Below are positions 11,931 to 20,650 of a stretch of DNA of 64,000 bases, piece by piece. A program made the translations under genes and the position numbers. Position 1 is the first letter of the stretch; every line of letters begins with the position of its first letter. Below the pieces are notes generated by a model. That model searched no databases. It saw nothing but the letters and a program-made list of their open reading frames with translations, and had not been told where the DNA came from. The DNA is from Symsagittifera roscoffensis (Eukaryota; Xenacoelomorpha; Acoela; Convolutidae): the NCBI RefSeq assembly GCF_963678635.1, contig NC_087070.1, forward strand, positions 3,663,157-3,727,156. Direction: 5' to 3'.

Positions 11931-13487
11931 ATGACCTTCTCGGAGAAGAATCAATCTCCGATTATTCTTTCACCGTTTAAAAACCAAAAATTTGTAACTT
12001 CATCCCCCTCCAAAGTTGATAAATCAATCGCAGATGATATCATAAAACTACTCAATGCGACTAAAACCACGACACAGATCGAACATCCGATGAATAGCAG
12101 AAAAGTAGTCACAATTCCCAACTTGCGGAACCACACTTCGAATAGAGGTGGATACATAACCCCGCATAGCCCAGGAAAGGTTTCAGACTTCAACACAAAT
12201 AATATTTCTGATATGAATGTTGAATATAGTGACGCGCATAATGAGATTTTGTCCGATTTGGACTTGAATTTGTCAAATATCCAAGACGAGCAAATCATCC
12301 TGGAAGAAACAGTCGTTCCGTATGTCGATGAGGAAACTGATGAGTCTGTGGCGAAGCAGACTGGAGGCAATATCGAGCAACCGCAAATTACGCAATCGCC
12401 TTATAAGTTACGTAATCGGTTACCGGAGCAGTACGAATCGTTAAGATTAGAAGAATCAGAGCGACAAGACTATAGCAGTGACCAGTACCAATTTGAAGAA
12501 GAAGTCGCTGAAATAGCTCTCCCACCCAAAAGAAAATCGACGGATAGGCTCGACAATGAACCCGCGCTAAAGAAAAATAGAACAGATGATCCTGATTTTG
12601 ACATGGACGAGTTTTTCCGAGAAGAAAATGAAAATTCGGGAGATGATTTGCCGTTGCTCCGAACTAAGCGACGTGAAAAAATGAACGAACACGTGAAAAC
12701 TTCGGACTCGATTTCATCGTTATTGCAAACAGCTGATGAGCAGTTAGTTGTTGACTCGAACGTGAACAAATTGGCAGTAAAACTTGTGAAGCTTCTCCGT
12801 GATACAAAAGAAGGCGTTTTGGATCTCAAAAATATCACGAGAGCTCTAAATGTGAAAAATAAACGGAGAATTTATGACATTGTTAATGTTTTGACGGGAA
12901 TTGGACTTATTGAGAAAGAACTTCACAGTACAGTTGTGATTTGGAAAGGAGGGGGGCCTTTTTCCAACTCGAAGCCAGTCAAATTAAAATTAGCCAAAAT
13001 GCGGAATGACAATGAACGTCTGGAAAAATTAGAACGAACCTTGGACCAGTATAGATTTTATATGGAACAGAGTTTGAAAAATTTGACCGATAATTTGGAT
13101 TCAGAAAAGCTTATGTATGTCTCGCAAAGTGAGACCGCGAAATGTTTTCCTTCAAATGAAACTGTAATTGCTATTGAATCTCCGATCGGTGCTAAAGTTC
13201 AATGTCCGGTTTTACCTCAATACGACGATAAAACACAGTTTGAATTACGAGTAGTTTCCAAAACGCAATCAACTACAGTTAAACTCTTGCGGCCTTTCGA
13301 TCACTTGAAAGGAGTGGTTCCTACTAGCCTTTCAGAAGGATCTTCGAGAGTTAAGGGAGAGTTTTTTGCTTTGCAACACGAGAAGGGACTTAGTGAATGC
13401 GCCGTGCCTGTATCACCTCCGCCTTTGCAAACTGATTATAGGCTTAGTTTAGACGAAACTGAAGGACTGTGTGATTTGTACTTTTAA
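11931..13487 (+). CDS. E2F: E2F-family transcription factor (518 aa, single coding exon)
   Basis: An acidic, Ser-rich N terminus (residues 1-270) precedes the winged-helix DNA-binding domain (about 275-340). That domain has the E2F hallmark KRRIYDIVNVLTGIGLIEK, VLDLKNITRALNV before it and VVIWKG after it. Residues about 350-385 form a heptad-rich dimerisation helix (LKLAKMRNDNERLEKLERTL), followed by a marked-box-like beta region (ESPIGAKVQCP). The last residues, DYRLSLDETEGLCDLYF, match the Rb pocket-binding motif of activator E2Fs (DY-x-F-G-L-x-x-x-E-G-x-x-D-L-F). This implies DP partnering and pocket-protein control. The start was chosen because it follows a strong acceptor. The N-terminal extension is long for the family. 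The assignment is secure; the subtype is not. Confidence 0.9.
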   Translation: MTFSEKNQSPIILSPFKNQKFVTSSPSKVDKSIADDIIKLLNATKTTTQIEHPMNSRKVVTIPNLRNHTSNRGGYITPHSPGKVSDFNTNNISDMNVEYSDAHNEILSDLDLNLSNIQDEQIILEETVVPYVDEETDESVAKQTGGNIEQPQITQSPYKLRNRLPEQYESLRLEESERQDYSSDQYQFEEEVAEIALPPKRKSTDRLDNEPALKKNRTDDPDFDMDEFFREENENSGDDLPLLRTKRREKMNEHVKTSDSISSLLQTADEQLVVDSNVNKLAVKLVKLLRDTKEGVLDLKNITRALNVKNKRRIYDIVNVLTGIGLIEKELHSTVVIWKGGGPFSNSKPVKLKLAKMRNDNERLEKLERTLDQYRFYMEQSLKNLTDNLDSEKLMYVSQSETAKCFPSNETVIAIESPIGAKVQCPVLPQYDDKTQFELRVVSKTQSTTVKLLRPFDHLKGVVPTSLSEGSSRVKGEFFALQHEKGLSECAVPVSPPPLQTDYRLSLDETEGLCDLYF

Positions 13488-13740
13488 AATATATAATACA
13501 CAAATTTAGCTTTACTTTTTTTGCTTTTTGAATTTGTTAACGCATAAAATCCCAATTTGACTATTGAAAAGGGCAAGGGACTCACCTATTCAAATCCAGC
13601 GACCAGCGTATTTATATTTGCGAAAGCAAGTTTCTTGTAATCGGGAACTAGACCTTTTTTTCCCGTAAACAACATATCTTTCATATTTGTAAAAAATAAA
13701 TAAAATTGCTTCAGTATATTGAATCTTAGCAATTTCCAGG
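13488..13740. other. E2F 3' flank and start of the repeat region
   Basis: The stop is followed by AT-rich sequence with candidate polyadenylation signals (AAAATAAATAAAAT near 13690). A TTGCGAAAGCAAGTTTCTTG block near 13617 begins the modular repeat copy that follows. No gene seen. Confidence 0.4.
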
Positions 13741-13832
13741 CCCCGTTTTAGTTAGTCTGGTGGTAATGCAGTTGCCTTTGCACCTTAAAGCCTGTGGCTC
13801 GAGTCCCGGCCGGACATTGTTTTTTTTTCAGT
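13617..13832 (+). mobile_element. tRNA-containing repeat, second subfamily (copy 1)
   Basis: A 5' block TTGCGAAAGCAAGTTTCTTG / GGGAACTAGACC is followed by a tRNA-like head at 13741-13815. The head has box A-like TTAGTCTGGTGGTAATGCAG and box B GGCTCGAGTCCC, then T9 at 13820-13828 and CAG. A related start (CTTGCGATAAGCAAAGG, CGGGTACTAGAC) lies at 13985-14030. It shares layout with the copies at 15.3 and 20.4 kb. Confidence 0.55.
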
Positions 13833-14239
13833 GTATGAAATTGATTTTTGTTCGGGGGAGTTTTTGAATAGTTTGGATATTGTTTTTCGACGTATGATTT
13901 GTCGAAACTATTTTGCATCGACTTAACGGCAAAGAAGGGATTTTATTTTTCGAAAAAATTAATATCGCTCAATTTTTAATTACCCTTGCGATAAGCAAAG
14001 GTATTGCAATCGGGTACTAGACTTATTTTTTGTAAGAGGACTCATTTCCTGGAAGCCTCTCCTAGCAACTAAATAACCGTTTCTAAAATGCTACCATGCA
14101 CCTCTTCTAAAGTGCATGTTAGTATTTTAAATAGCTGTCGTATTCGATTTTTTTAATGTTTATAATTTTACCAACTCGATTTGTTAAAATTTCCTCTTTT
14201 GTTTTTCGTCTTCATAGATTTCGAACTTTTCGTCTTCAT

Positions 14240-14800
14240 AGATTTCGATTTTTTTATCGGCGTAGTGGCCTCATATTGTGCTATGTCGTTCAATAAGCGA
14301 AAATGTTTTTTTTTTTGCGTGAATGTGTTTTGAAGGTGAGGGGACTTAATATCATTTTATTAGTCTAAAATTTTTTGAGCTGTTCTGCGGCTTTTTTTTC
14401 ATTTTCTTTTTTTTTTCAACTTGATAGGTTTCGGCCTGTAAAACGTCGGCTTAGTGGCCTCAAATTGCGTCGTTCGATAAGAGAAAATTTTAAGTTTTTT
14501 TGTTCGAGTGTGTTTGAAGGGTGCGTGAGGAGGGCTTACTAACTTTTTTTGTCTCAATTTTTTTGATTTTTTTTCGCTTGCTTCTTTTTTCGTTTTTTTT
14601 TTCGGTTGTTTGTTTCGGTCTTTTATATCGGCGGCTCAGTAGCCTCACATTGTTTTATGTGACCAACAAATTTTTTTTTGTTTTTTGTGTGTGCTGAGTT
14701 GAAGATTTAATAATTTTTTATAATTCTTGCTTTTTTTCCAGGTTAATGGGTTTCTGCTAATGCACTTTCGGCTTTATTGCAGCTTGTACGTTTTCTTTTG
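14240..14800 (+). repeat. Tandem subrepeats carrying a TCGGCTTAGTGGCCTCA motif
   Basis: Variants occur at about 14255 (CGGCGTAGTGGCCTCATA), 14448 (CGGCTTAGTGGCCTCAAA) and 14628 (CGGCGGCTCAGTAGCCTCA), spaced about 180-190 bp. Each is followed by TTG, a CGTTCRATAAG-like stretch and T runs. The motif resembles a Pol III box A. Further single copies lie at 9768, 15786 and 21387. The array recurs in duplication copy 2 (about 19370-19760). Confidence 0.55.
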
Positions 14801-14911
14801 ATGATGATTTTGAATTTCAAAACATGCCTTATTCATTCTGATAGATCTAGTTTTTTGGTCATTTCCGATTTTTTTCGACTGCGTTTTTCTTTTTTTTTTG
14901 TATCGCAAGTG

Positions 14912-14936
14912 ATGCGAAGCTCAGCTTCGCCTCTGT
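14912..14936. repeat. 3' hairpin module GCGAAGCTCAGCTTCGC-CTCTG
   Basis: A near-perfect hairpin, preceded by TATCGCAAGTGAT and followed by CTCTGT. Variants occur near 3752, 4594, 5631, 9461, 16968, 20030, 21197, 21669 and 22998. It marks the right end of the modular repeats. The sequence after it is variable. Confidence 0.6.
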
Positions 14937-14949
14937 TTTTTTTTATTAT

Positions 14950-15315
14950 TATTACACTTGTGATCAGCTTAGTGTGTTATCATGAACCTTCTTTTTTCTA
15001 AGCTAGCTCGCAAAAAGTGTTCATTAAAAGTGTTCTTTTGTTTGGAAGTTTCTATGTAGCATTGGAATTTGCATAGCATCTGTTCTCTGTTTAAGTTGTG
15101 GCGAGTGTTTGGCACCTAATACACTTCCGCTTCTTTGGCTGAGTGGTTAGTGTGCGAGTCTCTCAATCTCTAGGTCTTAGGTTCGAACCTTACAGGTTGC
15201 CGATTTTTTTCTAATTCGAGGCTTATTTCTAATTTTAATTAATGCACTTTATAAGACTGCTTTTTGTGGTGTTGACGCAAAAGTCTGCAAAATAAAGCTT
15301 CGTCTCTAAGTCATG
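14950..15315 (+). mobile_element. tRNA-containing modular repeat in duplication copy 1
   Basis: Starts ACACTTGTGATCAGCTTAGT and GAACC, T run, CTAAGCTAGCTCGCAAA. The tRNA-like head at 15128-15204 has box A TGGCTGAGTGG and box B AGGTTCGAACCT, both near consensus. T7 at 15205-15211 is a strong Pol III terminator. The body has TCGAGGCTTATTTCTAA and CACTTTATAAGACTGC. It ends AAGCTTCGTCTCTAAG. It is followed directly by ATTATTATTA and the next module's 5' hairpin. Confidence 0.7.
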
Positions 15316-15325
15316 ATTATTATTA

Positions 15326-15545
15326 CGCTTGCGATAAGCAAGCGTTATCAAACTGGAATATACACTTTTTTCTAGTTAACAACTAGTTTTACAAAATCAG
15401 TTGAATCACTTGTTGACTTTCCTTTTCTCTTCTTTTAACATCTTCCAGTTTGCTGCCCCTTGGCCTGGAGGTAAAACAATTGCGTGTCTACCCTAAGGTC
15501 TGGGGTTCGAGTAGTGGCCGGATCTTGTTTTTTCAGTATCAAGAA
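15326..15545 (+). mobile_element. tRNA-containing repeat, second subfamily (copy 2)
   Basis: Opens with the 5' hairpin GCTTGCGATAAGCAAGC. The tRNA-like head at 15451-15527 has box A-like TTGGCCTGGAGGTAA and box B GGGGTTCGAGTAG. TTGTTTTTTCAG follows. The copy at 20440-20650 is nearly identical because of the tandem duplication. Confidence 0.55.
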
Positions 15546-17811
15546 AATTGAAACAAAAAAAAGATTCCGAGAAAAATGAATTGTTGGTTTTTCGTTGGTT
15601 CGCTCAAGTTTTGTCGGACGAAATGCCACAACGTATTTTGCTTGTGGTTTAAACAATTTTCCTTGTAGTTTCAAGTGCAAGTGTTGTTCATTCTAATTTC
15701 AGGGGGGGGGGACTCGAAAGATTTTTAAAAAGTTTTTTTAAATTATAAAGCTTTTTTTCGGTTCAGTTGGTGTCTGCTGAAAAATTATCGGCTTAGGTGC
15801 CATATCATTGATTTTCATTTTTAACCAAATAATTTGCCTAGTAATAATATTTTAGGAAATTAACGTAAAGTTTCCAAGTTTTGGGTTTGAATGGGCTCTG
15901 TTAAAATTTGGTTCTAATTTAAAAACAAGAAAATAATCGAAATTTGTGTAACTAAACGGTTTTAAAGCCTCGTTTTTTGCTCAAAAATGGAATGTCAACT
16001 AGTGAAAAGATTATTTTGTAAGCTGATTGATTGGTTGTGAGCAGAAGCATTTTACGCAAATATAAATTTGTTTGTCTAGGATTTTTGCAGTTGATTTTTC
16101 TCGCTTTTTTTAACCAAAAAATTGATCGATATCGTTCCTGTCACTTTTTCGGATGGGATACTGAATATGTGAGATCTTCGAATAATTTACAATTTCGAAA
16201 TTTACGAAACATCTCTCTTGTATGTAAAAAAATCATTCGAGTTTCAAATCATATGCTAGCGCAAAGACTGGTTAAATTAGTACGCATTCAAGTCAATCAA
16301 AGATCTCGTATTTTCAGTTTTCTCTCCATTAAAAAGTCTTTAAAGAGGAATTACAAAAAGAAACATTATATGAACGTTTTTGGGAAGCTTTTCCGAGAAG
16401 CGGTCATGATCAAATTGGCAACAAATTGAGACTTCAATGAGTCAATCTGATATTTTTCTAAAGAAGATGCATTACCACGTAAACATTCTCCCATCTAAAA
16501 TGATTTTGAAAAATTTTTTCTTTTTGTTCATTTTTGATCCAAAACATGTTTTGGTCGTTGCTTTTCAAATCAAAGTTAATTCTAGGCTTCAATATTTAGA
16601 ACTGTTGTCACTAATTCACTGGCTGCTTTCAAAACTGCCTTATAATCTTAAAAAACTAGCATGAAAAGTTGATCAATCTGCTCCCAAATTCAGTCTTGAT
16701 ATTTTTGATGGAAGATCAATCAGCTTTCAAAATTTTATGAAGTTTTTTATGACACCAGATTTCGACCCAAAATTTTTTGTCGCCCGGTAATAGGTTTCTA
16801 CTTCTTCTTAAGGGTGTTTATCAACTTCATCCTATACAATCGCGATTTTTTCGTAGCTGTGTTTTTGTCTTTTTTTCAAGTTTTTTTATCAAATAATTTT
16901 TTCAATTTCTTCCTGGTTGTCTTTTTTCCAATCACTTTCGTGTAGTGAAATGTGTATTTTGCATCGCAAAAGTTGCAAAGCTCCGCTTCCCATCCGTGTT
17001 GAGTACTCTCATCAAAATTTTTATTGATAGAAATGTTTTCATATTGAAAGCTCATAAAACATATTTCGTTAATAATTTGTTTTGTGGAGATTGAATTTGT
17101 AAAAAAATAACGAAAGATCATCAAAATTGATTTTGGAAACAATTCCTCCGACGTCTGAAAGTTTGAGCTTTTTCGAAACACCGCCCTTGAACAAACCTTC
17201 GATTTTTTCCGCCATAAATTCTGAAAGGTAACTTTTTTTTAATAAGCGCTAAAATTTCGACCAAAACTGATTCTCTCAAAAACAAAAACAAAATAGTCTC
17301 TTTAATAAACAGGTTATTCGTTTTTTGCCGTACTCGCCATGAGTGATTAACATAATAATCAAAATCAAACAACTGATAATAAATGATTGTTGATTCTGCG
17401 AAATCTTATGAGCTGTTTTTTTTTACGGCTGGAACAGAAGCACGGTTAAAATCACTTGATGTCTCAGGCACTCATCGTCTGAAGTTTAATGGCTGAAATT
17501 TTTCTTTGATGTTTCAGGCACACATCTGAAAGTTAATGGCAATTTTGTAACTGAAAAAATGAACTCGTTCAAATTTTTGTCGTTCTTGCTGTGATTAGCG
17601 GAAACAAAGGAAAAACTAGAATGTTAGTAAGTTGGAAATACTCATTAACAATGAATAACTAAAGGAAGCTTTTAAAACTAGTTTTTTTGCAGTAAACTAA
17701 TGATTTTGCTCTTTATATCGAAGTAAAACAGCAAACAAAAATTTCAAAAGCGTTTGACAACTTTTTGTTGTCGACAAATTTACAATTAAAACAGATTAAA
17801 TATGAACAAGA

Positions 17812-17862
17812 CTGCTCGTATCAGAGCAAAGCCCTAAGTGTTCCGGCTGCCTTTTAAGGTCT
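17812..17862. repeat. Right-end TIR copy (GACTGCTCG...GCAAAGCCC family)
   Basis: AACAAGACTGCTCGTATC, AGAGCAAAGCCC and TGTTCCGGCTGCC match the inverted complement of the left ends at 18598 and 24575, and the right ends at 23781, 58748 and 60005. Its left-end partner is not in this position, so the element is split or deleted. Confidence 0.5.
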
Positions 17863-18594
17863 ATGGAGCAGCAAGAGCATGAAAAATTAAATGAAAAAAA
17901 AATAAAAACTAAAAAAAAATTTGATATTTTTTGTGAAAACATCCCCCACACGCCATATTAAAAACAAAGTGGTAAATTTTGCTCCTATTAACAAATCAAT
18001 TATGACATATAAGCTTCCTTGAATCAAGTTGGAAGGATTTCTAATACAGAATAAATCTCGCTTACGCGTTAATAGCGCGAAATATATCGCGCGTTAATTG
18101 TCTTAAATCGGCCAAAGTGGCAATCTTTAAACCCCCATAGCTGTACGGAAAACGATTACAGGTGAAAAATATTTTCAAAAATTAATCTCAGGACAACAAA
18201 AGCTTTCGATTGATGAGAAAACGTTCCGTCAAAAATGGCTAGTTAAAAATTCGAAATTTGTCTGAAGAAAAAAACCCAACCCGAGCACAGAAATTCTGTT
18301 ACTTTCGTGACGAAAGTCGGAACAATTACCACTTGAATCGTTGCTGACTATTTGGTGTCTGATCTTAAGTGGCAAAAAAGAAAAAAGGAGGAGCACTTTG
18401 CGTGTTCCGACCACCGTTTTTCAAATTTACGGCGTAGGTGTAGGGAAAATAAGGAAGCTTTAAAACTTAAGAATCAGTAATTATAGCCTAACAGTTATAC
18501 TTAAAAAACGAAAATTGAAAACAATTAATATTTCAACAAGTTTAAAACAAGAATTCAAATAAACAATTCCAAAAACTATTCGATTTGAATTAAG

Positions 18595-18645
18595 GGACAG
18601 TCGGAACTTTCAGGGCTTCGCCTTGATATACGAGGGAGCAGTCTT
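18595..18645. repeat. Left-end TIR copy (GGGACAGTCGGAA family)
   Basis: GGGACAGTCGGAACTTTC, AGGGCTTCGCC and GAGCAGTCTT. It faces right. The nearest right end is 23781, which would give an element of about 5.2 kb overlapping the tandem-duplication junction. Confidence 0.5.
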
Positions 18646-18659
18646 CCCGCATTTCAGAA

Positions 18660-18875
18660 AAGTGAAAACAAATCGATTATAATGGATTTTCGTGGTCTAT
18701 AATGTTATAAATATAATCGATTCCCATGTTACGTTCAGACAACAAAATTGGACTAAAAATGGATTTCAATCCATTTTTTTCACTAAAACAAAATGCATTA
18801 TAATTCATTTGGAATCCATTATAATGGATTTTATAATAAGTAGGAAATCACATTAAAATGAATTTTTTTCCACTG
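18660..18875. repeat. Palindrome-rich ATCCATTATAATGGAT block (copy 1)
   Basis: Repeated ATCGATTATAATGGATTTT and ATCCATTATAATGGATTTTA stretches form a set of overlapping short palindromes next to GGATTTCAATCC. A copy lies at 24655-24860. The 25.3-kb MITE uses the same ATTATAATGGAT theme. Confidence 0.5.
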
Positions 18876-19084
18876 TATTTTCGTTTCGCGATTAGTGCAA
18901 AATTTTGCAAGAAATTCTGCATTTATCAAGTGAGTTATGCGGAAACTTTGCAAAGCGAGTGTACGGCCTAATCCATTTCTAAACCTAAACTCAAATCGCA
19001 AAAAGATTCCGTTAAGCTCTCCCCCCTAACGTTTGCCCGTTTGCTGCCCTTCATTCTCCCGAACGTTTGCCCCTTTGCTACCCT

Positions 19085-19195
19085 CCCCTGAAGACCCCCC
19101 CCCCCCACCTGAATCCCCCCACTGAACCCCCGGGAAAGGGGGTTGTTGTAAATGGGCAAACGCTAGGGTTGTAAATGAGCCCCCCCCCCCAAAAA
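19085..19195. repeat. C/A low-complexity tract
   Basis: Two C runs of about 10 separated by Pro/Gly-codon-like C-rich sequence, then A9. The equivalent place in copy 2 (about 25060-25100) is shorter, so the tract changed after the duplication. Confidence 0.5.
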
Positions 19196-20068
19196 AAAAG
19201 TTTCCAATAATAAAAAAGTTTCTAACCAAATTGTTGAAAGGAACAAAATTCAGTTTTTGATTAACATAAGAAAGTAAAAAGTAACAAAAATAACTCGATT
19301 TGTTAAAATTTCCTCTTTTGTTTTTCGTCTTCATAGATTTCGAACTTTTCGACTTCATAGATTTCGATTTTTTTATCGGCGTAGTGGCCTCATATTGTGC
19401 TACGTCGTTCAAGAAGCGAAAATGTTTTTTTTTTTGCGTGTATGTGTTTTGAAGGTGGGGGGACTTAATAACATTTTATTAGTCTAAGTTTTTTTGAGCT
19501 GTTCTGCGGCTTTTTTTCATTTTCTTTTTTTTCAAATATATAGGTTTCGGCCTGTAAAACGTAGGCTTAGTGGCCTCAAATTGCGTCGTTCGATAAGAGA
19601 AAATTTTTAGCTTTTTTTTGTTCGAGTGTGTTTGAAGGGTGCGTGAGGAGGGCTTACTAACTTTTTTTTGCCTCAAATTTTTTGATTTTTTTTCGCTTGT
19701 TTCTTTCCTTTTTTTTCGGTTACTTTGTTTCGGTCTATTATATCGGCGGCTCAGTAGCCTCACATTGTTTTATGTGACCAACAAATAATTTTTTGTTTTT
19801 TGTGTGCTGAGTTGAGGGGGATTTAATAATTTTTTATAATTTTTGCTTTTTTTCCAGCTTAATGGGTTTCTGCTAATGCACTTTCGGCTTTATTGCAGCT
19901 TGTACGTTTTCTTTTGATGATGATTTTGAATTCCAAAACATGCCTTAATCATTCTGATAGATCTAGTTTTTTGGTCATTTCCGATTTTTTTCGCCTGCGT
20001 TTTTCTTTTTTTTTAGTATCGCAAGTGATGCGAAGCTCAGCTTCACCTCTGTTTTTTTAATTATTATT

Positions 20069-20435
20069 ACACTTGTGATCAGCTTAGTGTGTTATCACGA
20101 ACCTTCTTTTTTCTAAGCTAGCTCGCAAGAAGTGTTCATTAATAGTGTTCTTTTGTTTGGAAGTTTCTATGTAGCATTGGAATTTGCATAGCATCTGTTC
20201 TCTGTTTAAGTTGTGGCGAGTGTTTGGCACCCAATACATTTCCGCTTCCCTGGCTGAGTGGTTAGTGTGCGAGTCTCTCAATGTCTAGGTCTTAGGTTTG
20301 AACCTTACAAGTTGCCGATTTTTTTCTAATTCGAGTCTTATTTCTAACTTAAATTAATGCACTTTATAAGGCTGCTTTTTGTCGTGTTGACGCAAAAGTC
20401 TGCAAAATAAAGCTTCGTCTCTAAGTCATGATTAT
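20069..20435 (+). mobile_element. tRNA-containing modular repeat in duplication copy 2
   Basis: Duplicate of 14950-15315. The tRNA-like head at 20243-20317 keeps box A TGGCTGAGTGG. Box B has drifted to AGGTTTGAACCT. A T7 tract follows at 20319-20325. Confidence 0.65.
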
Positions 20436-20439
20436 TATT

Positions 20440-20650
20440 ACGCTTGCGATAAGACTTTTTTCTAGTTAATAACTTAGAATTTTTCTAGTCAATAACTAGT
20501 TTTAAAAAATCAGTTGAATCACTTGTTGACTTTCCTTTTCTCTTCTTTGAACATCTTCCAGTTTGCTGTCCCTTGGCCTGGAGGTAAAACAATTGCGTGT
20601 CTACCCTAAGGTCTGGGGTTCGAGTAGTGGTCGGACCTTATTTTTTCAGT
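20440..20650 (+). mobile_element. tRNA-containing repeat, second subfamily (copy 3)
   Basis: Duplicate of 15326-15545 with its 5' hairpin damaged (ACGCTTGCGATAAGACTT). The tRNA-like head lies at 20565-20640 with box B GGGGTTCGAGTAG, followed by T6. Confidence 0.55.

Larger units (their letters stand above)
14173..19291. repeat. Large tandem duplication, copy 1 (about 5.1 kb)
   Basis: Begins AACTCGATTTGTTAAAATTT and ends with AAAGTAACAAAAAT. The next base starts the second copy with the same AACTCGATTTG. Copy 2 matches it colinearly at high identity with an initial offset of 5119 bp. Inside are TCGGCTTAGTGGCC subrepeats, two tRNA-containing modules, outward-facing TIR ends at 17812 and 18598, and ATTATAAT palindromes. 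No convincing gene: the ORFs (e.g. 16031-16429) are not conserved at full length between copies. Confidence 0.75.

Noticed and set aside
14912-14936. Helitron 3' end, because a GC-rich hairpin precedes the repeat terminus
   Set aside because: Helitrons end in CTRR shortly after the hairpin. Here the hairpin is followed by CTCTGTG and variable sequence with no CTRR, and no TC 5' end or Rep/helicase ORF was seen.
16031-16429. 132-codon ORF in duplication copy 1, candidate gene
   Set aside because: In copy 2 the equivalent region is frameshifted and only 63 codons remain open. Composition is repeat-like and no domain is visible.
19026-19763. Minus-strand ORFs with Lys/Gly-rich proteins
   Set aside because: They are produced by T/C homopolymer runs and TCGGCTTAGTGG subrepeats. 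No conserved domain.
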